Source: an uncultured Colwellia sp. (GTDB lineage Bacteria; Pseudomonadota; Gammaproteobacteria; Enterobacterales; Alteromonadaceae). Taken from it: a stretch of DNA of 17,841 nt. The notes below the pieces were generated by a model. It saw only the letters and a program-made list of their open reading frames with translations, made no database searches and was not told the DNA's origin. The translations under genes were made by a program, and so were the position numbers. Location of the stretch: contig CAJWBY010000091.1 of assembly GCA_913020705.1 (NCBI GenBank), positions 1 to 17,841 of the forward strand. The letters run 5' to 3'. The number at the start of each line of letters is the position of its first letter. Position 1 is the stretch's first letter. This document shows, in pieces, positions 15,704 to 17,841 of this stretch.

Positions 15704-16027
15704 CTATCCTTTTATTTCGTCAAGGCTGTCTATCATTGGAAATACTTTATTTAAATGGGTTAGTTCCATTACTTGTAAAGGCGCTCCTGTAGCTCCAACA
15801 ATCGTCAAAGACAACTGTTTGTTTTTCGCTAGATTGTAAGTTTCCACTAAGGTGGCAATACCTGAACTGTCTATGTAACTTAATGCAGAAAAATCAACGA
15901 TAACTGAACTGCCCGATTCGACAATATCAAGCAACTGTTTTCTCACCTGAGGAGAATTGTGTAAATCTACTTCGCCAGTAAGTGCTAATAATTGATAATG
16001 TAGGTGTTTTTTTTGCTCAAAGGTCAT
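15704..16027 (-). CDS. STAS-domain protein, RsbV-like antagonist and candidate MlaB substitute
   Basis: A 107-residue protein that is all STAS domain. SYIDSSGIATLVE carries DSSG at 53-56, the phosphorylatable serine site of RsbV/SpoIIAA antagonists. E. coli MlaB, the STAS subunit bound to MlaF, has a Thr-containing variant there, as I recall it. The gene overlaps the RsbW-like kinase gene by 11 bases, with AAGGAT as ribosome site, and ends two bases before mlaF, so it stands between kinase and ATPase in position and probably in function. I infer two partners: the kinase, which would phosphorylate it, and MlaF. Its close paralogue lies at 11205-11675. Confidence 0.9.
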   Translation of the reverse strand: MTFEQKKHLHYQLLALTGEVDLHNSPQVRKQLLDIVESGSSVIVDFSALSYIDSSGIATLVETYNLAKNKQLSLTIVGATGAPLQVMELTHLNKVFPMIDSLDEIKG

Positions 16028-16445
16028 TTTGAGATCCTTTAGGTAAGTGTTTTTTTAATTCTAAAATATTGCCTACTGAACCTTCAGGAGGAAGCAGTTG
16101 AACAAAGTCCATCACTTGATATATAAGTTGTAAGCCCAGTCCTCCAGGCTCTAGTATATTCGTTTTTCTCAGCTCTAAGCATGATTTATCAATACATTTT
16201 GCAAAATCTTGCAAATGAAATATTGCTTCATTTTCATGCTCAAAGATTTCAAGAATAATTCGTCCAGATTCGCCACCGTAGGCATAGCGAATGATATTGG
16301 TGCAGGCCTCGTCAATAACAAGGGTAATAAGGTTAATATCACTCTCGGAATACATTAACACATGGCATGCCTCTCTCACTTTATCCCTTATTTGGCATAA
16401 TTGGCTGGTACAAGCGCTGTGTTCAACATGCAGAATGCGTTTCAT
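16017..16445 (-). CDS. RsbW-like serine-protein kinase (anti-sigma factor type, HATPase)
   Basis: Cytoplasmic protein of 142 residues with a GHKL ATPase domain, the size of RsbW/SpoIIAB kinases. The N-box is VIDEACTNIIRYAYGG (43-58, with Glu46 and Asn50), a G1-like Asp80 lies in LQDFA, and GGLGLQLI (101-108) forms the ATP lid. The G1 box lacks the usual glycine after Asp, so ATP binding should be tested. Such kinases phosphorylate a STAS partner and, when the partner is phosphorylated, bind another target, usually a sigma factor. Here no sigma gene is near; the partner gene overlaps by 11 bases, and mlaFEDC follow. It is the first gene of the operon. Its ribosome site is weak (AAAGA). Confidence 0.88.
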   Translation of the reverse strand: MKRILHVEHSACTSQLCQIRDKVREACHVLMYSESDINLITLVIDEACTNIIRYAYGGESGRIILEIFEHENEAIFHLQDFAKCIDKSCLELRKTNILEPGGLGLQLIYQVMDFVQLLPPEGSVGNILELKKHLPKGSQNDL

Positions 16446-16577
16446 AGATATTGTCTTTTATTAGTGTTCTTAAAGGTTAACATTATTATCCTTAAATAAG
16501 GTAGACATGAAGTAGCTAAAATAACTTTCAAAATAGCATAAAAATTAATTTTCATCTAAAATTTAAAACCTTGCAAA

Positions 16578-16597
16578 GGTATACCGACCTGTCTACC
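16578..16597. promoter_or_regulatory. Putative TetR-type operator upstream of the HPP gene
   Basis: GGTATACCGACCTGTCTACC is an imperfect palindrome, with arms GGTATAC and GTCTACC (6 of 7 matching). It has the TAGAC-N6-GTCTA form common for TetR-family repressors and lies 32 bases before the HPP start. A matching half-site GGTAGACA occurs at 16500-16507, nearer the RsbW-like gene, 8 bases inverted relative to 16590-16597. The regulator is not encoded in this part of the window. Confidence 0.45.
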
Positions 16598-16629
16598 ATT
16601 ATCAATAATTAAGTAAATGGGTTATCAGA

Positions 16630-17106
16630 ATGAATAATATTCAAAAAAATAAATTATTACTCGCCATTATCCCGGGTTTTGGCTCATTTTTAGCTATATT
16701 TTTTTTAGCTTTTATCAGTGATATCACCAACGAAGGACTCTGGTTGATGGCACCATTTGGCGCGACAACAGTATTAGTTTTTGGATTACCCAAAAGCCCC
16801 CTTGCACAGCCTAAAAATGTAATACTGGGTCATGTAGTGACCGCAATTGTTGGTTTGTTTTTTGTTTCATTTGGTATTATTGAACCTTGGACAATGGCAT
16901 TGGCTACAGGCATCGGCGTTTCACTGATGCTATTAACAAACACCACTCATCCGCCAGCAGGCGCTAACCCGCTACTTATATTAATGACACATCAAGATTG
17001 GGCATTTCTTTTTAATCCAGTATTGGTAGGTGCAGTTTCGATAGTTATTATAGGTTGGGCCTTTAATATTTTACGTAATAAAATAATTCTCACGCCAACT
17101 AGATAA
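16630..17106 (+). CDS. HPP family integral membrane protein
   Basis: Protein of 158 residues with four to five transmembrane helices (about 10-31, 36-52, 64-82, 88-104 and 128-148). The motifs APFGATTVLVFGLPKSPLAQP and NTTHPPAGANPLL (His107-Pro-Pro) define the HPP family, whose plant and cyanobacterial members are reported to act in nitrite transport. The bacterial substrate is not certain. The ATG has only a poor ribosome site. It is divergent from the kinase-mla-phosphatase operon, 184 bp away, and a TetR-type operator lies in the gap. No link to the operon is evident. Confidence 0.9.
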   Translation: MNNIQKNKLLLAIIPGFGSFLAIFFLAFISDITNEGLWLMAPFGATTVLVFGLPKSPLAQPKNVILGHVVTAIVGLFFVSFGIIEPWTMALATGIGVSLMLLTNTTHPPAGANPLLILMTHQDWAFLFNPVLVGAVSIVIIGWAFNILRNKIILTPTR

Positions 17107-17425
17107 ACAACAAAGGAATCTAAATGATTTGGTCAATAAATTAGTAACAACTCTTTGATGAAACCGAGTTCAAAGGATTAAGGGTGCTTGAAGATTGAAC
17201 CTGATTATGTTGTGTCTGATTAAATGGATACTGATTTACCTTAAATTTATAAACATCATAAAAACACCAACAATCATTTAATTCAATAAATAAAACTGCT
17301 TATTATTCAAGGAACTGTACCTATAAGTACCTAGCTTACTAAATTGTACCTACTTTTTCTCATCATTATATTTCCATATCATTAAGCGGTATCTACTTTA
17401 CTTTTAAACAATTTACAGGAGAAAA
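17107..17425. other. Intergenic between the HPP gene and the SDR fragment
   Basis: About 320 bases. An AAGGAATCTAAATG at 17113-17126 looks like a ribosome site and start, but the frame stops after six codons (MIWSIN). In the same frame QLFDETEFKGLRVLED follows between stops, so a decayed small gene is possible. The SDR promoter region with its GTACCTA repeats occupies the right end. Confidence 0.35.
17317..17352 (+). promoter_or_regulatory. Three GTACCTA repeats, probable regulator sites for the SDR gene
   Basis: GTACCTA occurs at 17317-17323, 17327-17333 and 17346-17352, spaced 10 and 19 bases, i.e. about one and two helical turns on one face of the DNA. They stand 74-109 bases before the SDR start. 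GTAC-containing repeats resemble sites of HxlR-type regulators, which often control reductase genes, but no regulator gene is visible. Confidence 0.5.
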
Positions 17426-17758
17426 ATGATGGACTTTACACATCAAGGAAAAGCAATGGTTATCGGTGGTTCAAGTGGTATGGGGTTAGCGACTGCGAAA
17501 TTATTAGTTAAGCACAATGTTGAAGTTATTATTGTAGGTCGTAAAGCCGAAAAATTAGAGGAAGCATTAAAGCAACTTAATGCGATAGGAAAAGCTTCTG
17601 CGATCCAAGCTGATCTTTATAAAGAAAACCTTGCACTAAAGTACCGTTTACTTTCTTCCCTATTCGGCGGTTTTGGCCATCAATCAGGTAGTCGATTAAG
17701 GTATTACCCGGTAAGGTCACCGACATCAGGTTTCCTAACACGTCGTAATCGTAATTAG
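17426..17758 (+). pseudogene. Short-chain dehydrogenase/reductase, truncated
   Basis: The first 66 or so codons are a clear N-terminal SDR Rossmann fold: AMVIGGSSGMGLATAKLLVKHNVEVIIVGRK contains the GxxxGxG cofactor loop, and the Arg/Lys after the second strand suggests NADPH. A complete SDR has about 240 residues with NAG and S-Y-K catalytic motifs. None is present, because the reading frame passes at 17607-17624 into sequence that is antisense to an Rhs gene and stops at 17758. The AGGAG (17417-17421) better fits the second ATG (17429) than the first. No catalytic activity is expected. Confidence 0.85.
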
Positions 17759-17841
17759 TAATAATATCTGTAGTATTAGTATCCGTCTTGGACATCAATT
17801 CGCCGTTATCTGTATAAAGGTACGTATTATCGCCATAAAGC
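17577..17841 (-). pseudogene. Rhs/YD-repeat protein fragment (5' end outside window)
   Basis: The minus strand is open from the window edge to a stop at 17577 (88 codons). From the edge it reads [20 protein letters not shown], then [29 protein letters not shown] and [11 protein letters not shown], the tyrosine-aspartate repeats and the conserved strand of Rhs-type shell proteins. Large Rhs proteins enclose polymorphic toxins. After KDQL the normal continuation (NPIAEL-like) is missing, and the frame runs into antisense SDR sequence, so the 3' part, including the Rhs core end and any toxin tip, is lost here. It could also be a contig-end repeat copy. Confidence 0.85.

Noticed and set aside
17124..17144. 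Six-codon ORF (MIWSIN) after the HPP gene
   Set aside because: Good ribosome site but too short and followed at once by stops; at most a decayed gene.
1..17841. CRISPR arrays, tRNA or rRNA genes, phage modules
   Set aside because: No regularly spaced repeats, cloverleaf-like segments or phage structural genes were seen on either strand.

Overview
The window looks like chromosomal DNA of a marine gammaproteobacterium of the Colwellia/Thalassotalea (Alteromonadales) type. It is AT-rich, its short intergenic gaps often carry AAGGAA/AGGAG ribosome sites, and it has E. coli-like gene sets (YhaJ/YqjF/YqjG/YhaK-like and Mla-like) next to an IS1182-family element. The organism call is an inference from protein style and base composition; no rRNA, tRNA or CRISPR array is visible. 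Both ends cut genes, and the right end lies in Rhs repeat sequence, so this may be a contig with a repeat at its edge.

Left part (1-3512): the start of a lipoprotein gene (minus), a decayed 3' fragment of nth (endonuclease III, minus), and a complete IS1182-family element (863-2628) with 17-bp perfect ends and an AGCT target duplication, inserted at the edge of the nth remnant. A TetR-type repressor (minus) follows. Middle-left (3589-6318): two tandem palindromic operators lie between tetR and a two-gene unit: a flavin-dependent oxidoreductase broken by a one-base frameshift, then a translationally coupled DUF2855 protein. A perfect 17-bp hairpin terminates it. A class A beta-lactamase of the CARB/RSG type converges from the other side.

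Middle (7732-11061): a three-gene unit (DoxX, glutathionyl-hydroquinone reductase, pirin) divergent from a LysR regulator, the same set of partners as E. coli yhaJ with yqjF, yqjG and yhaK. It is probably a response to electrophiles or quinones.

Right-middle (11205-16445): the most interesting block. A seven-gene minus-strand operon encodes an RsbW-like kinase, a STAS protein (RsbV-like), MlaF ATPase, MlaE permease, MlaD, MlaC and a GAF-SpoIIE phosphatase (RsbU-like). It is a complete partner-switching module wrapped around an Mla-type lipid transporter, with no sigma factor gene in sight. A second STAS protein, about half identical to the first, is encoded convergently just beyond the phosphatase. 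I infer that transporter activity may be gated by reversible phosphorylation of the STAS subunit.

Right end (16578-17841): an HPP-family membrane protein with a TetR-type operator upstream, then an SDR gene preceded by three GTACCTA repeats. The SDR is cut after about 66 codons by an antisense Rhs/YD-repeat fragment. This is a rearrangement junction or an assembly chimera.
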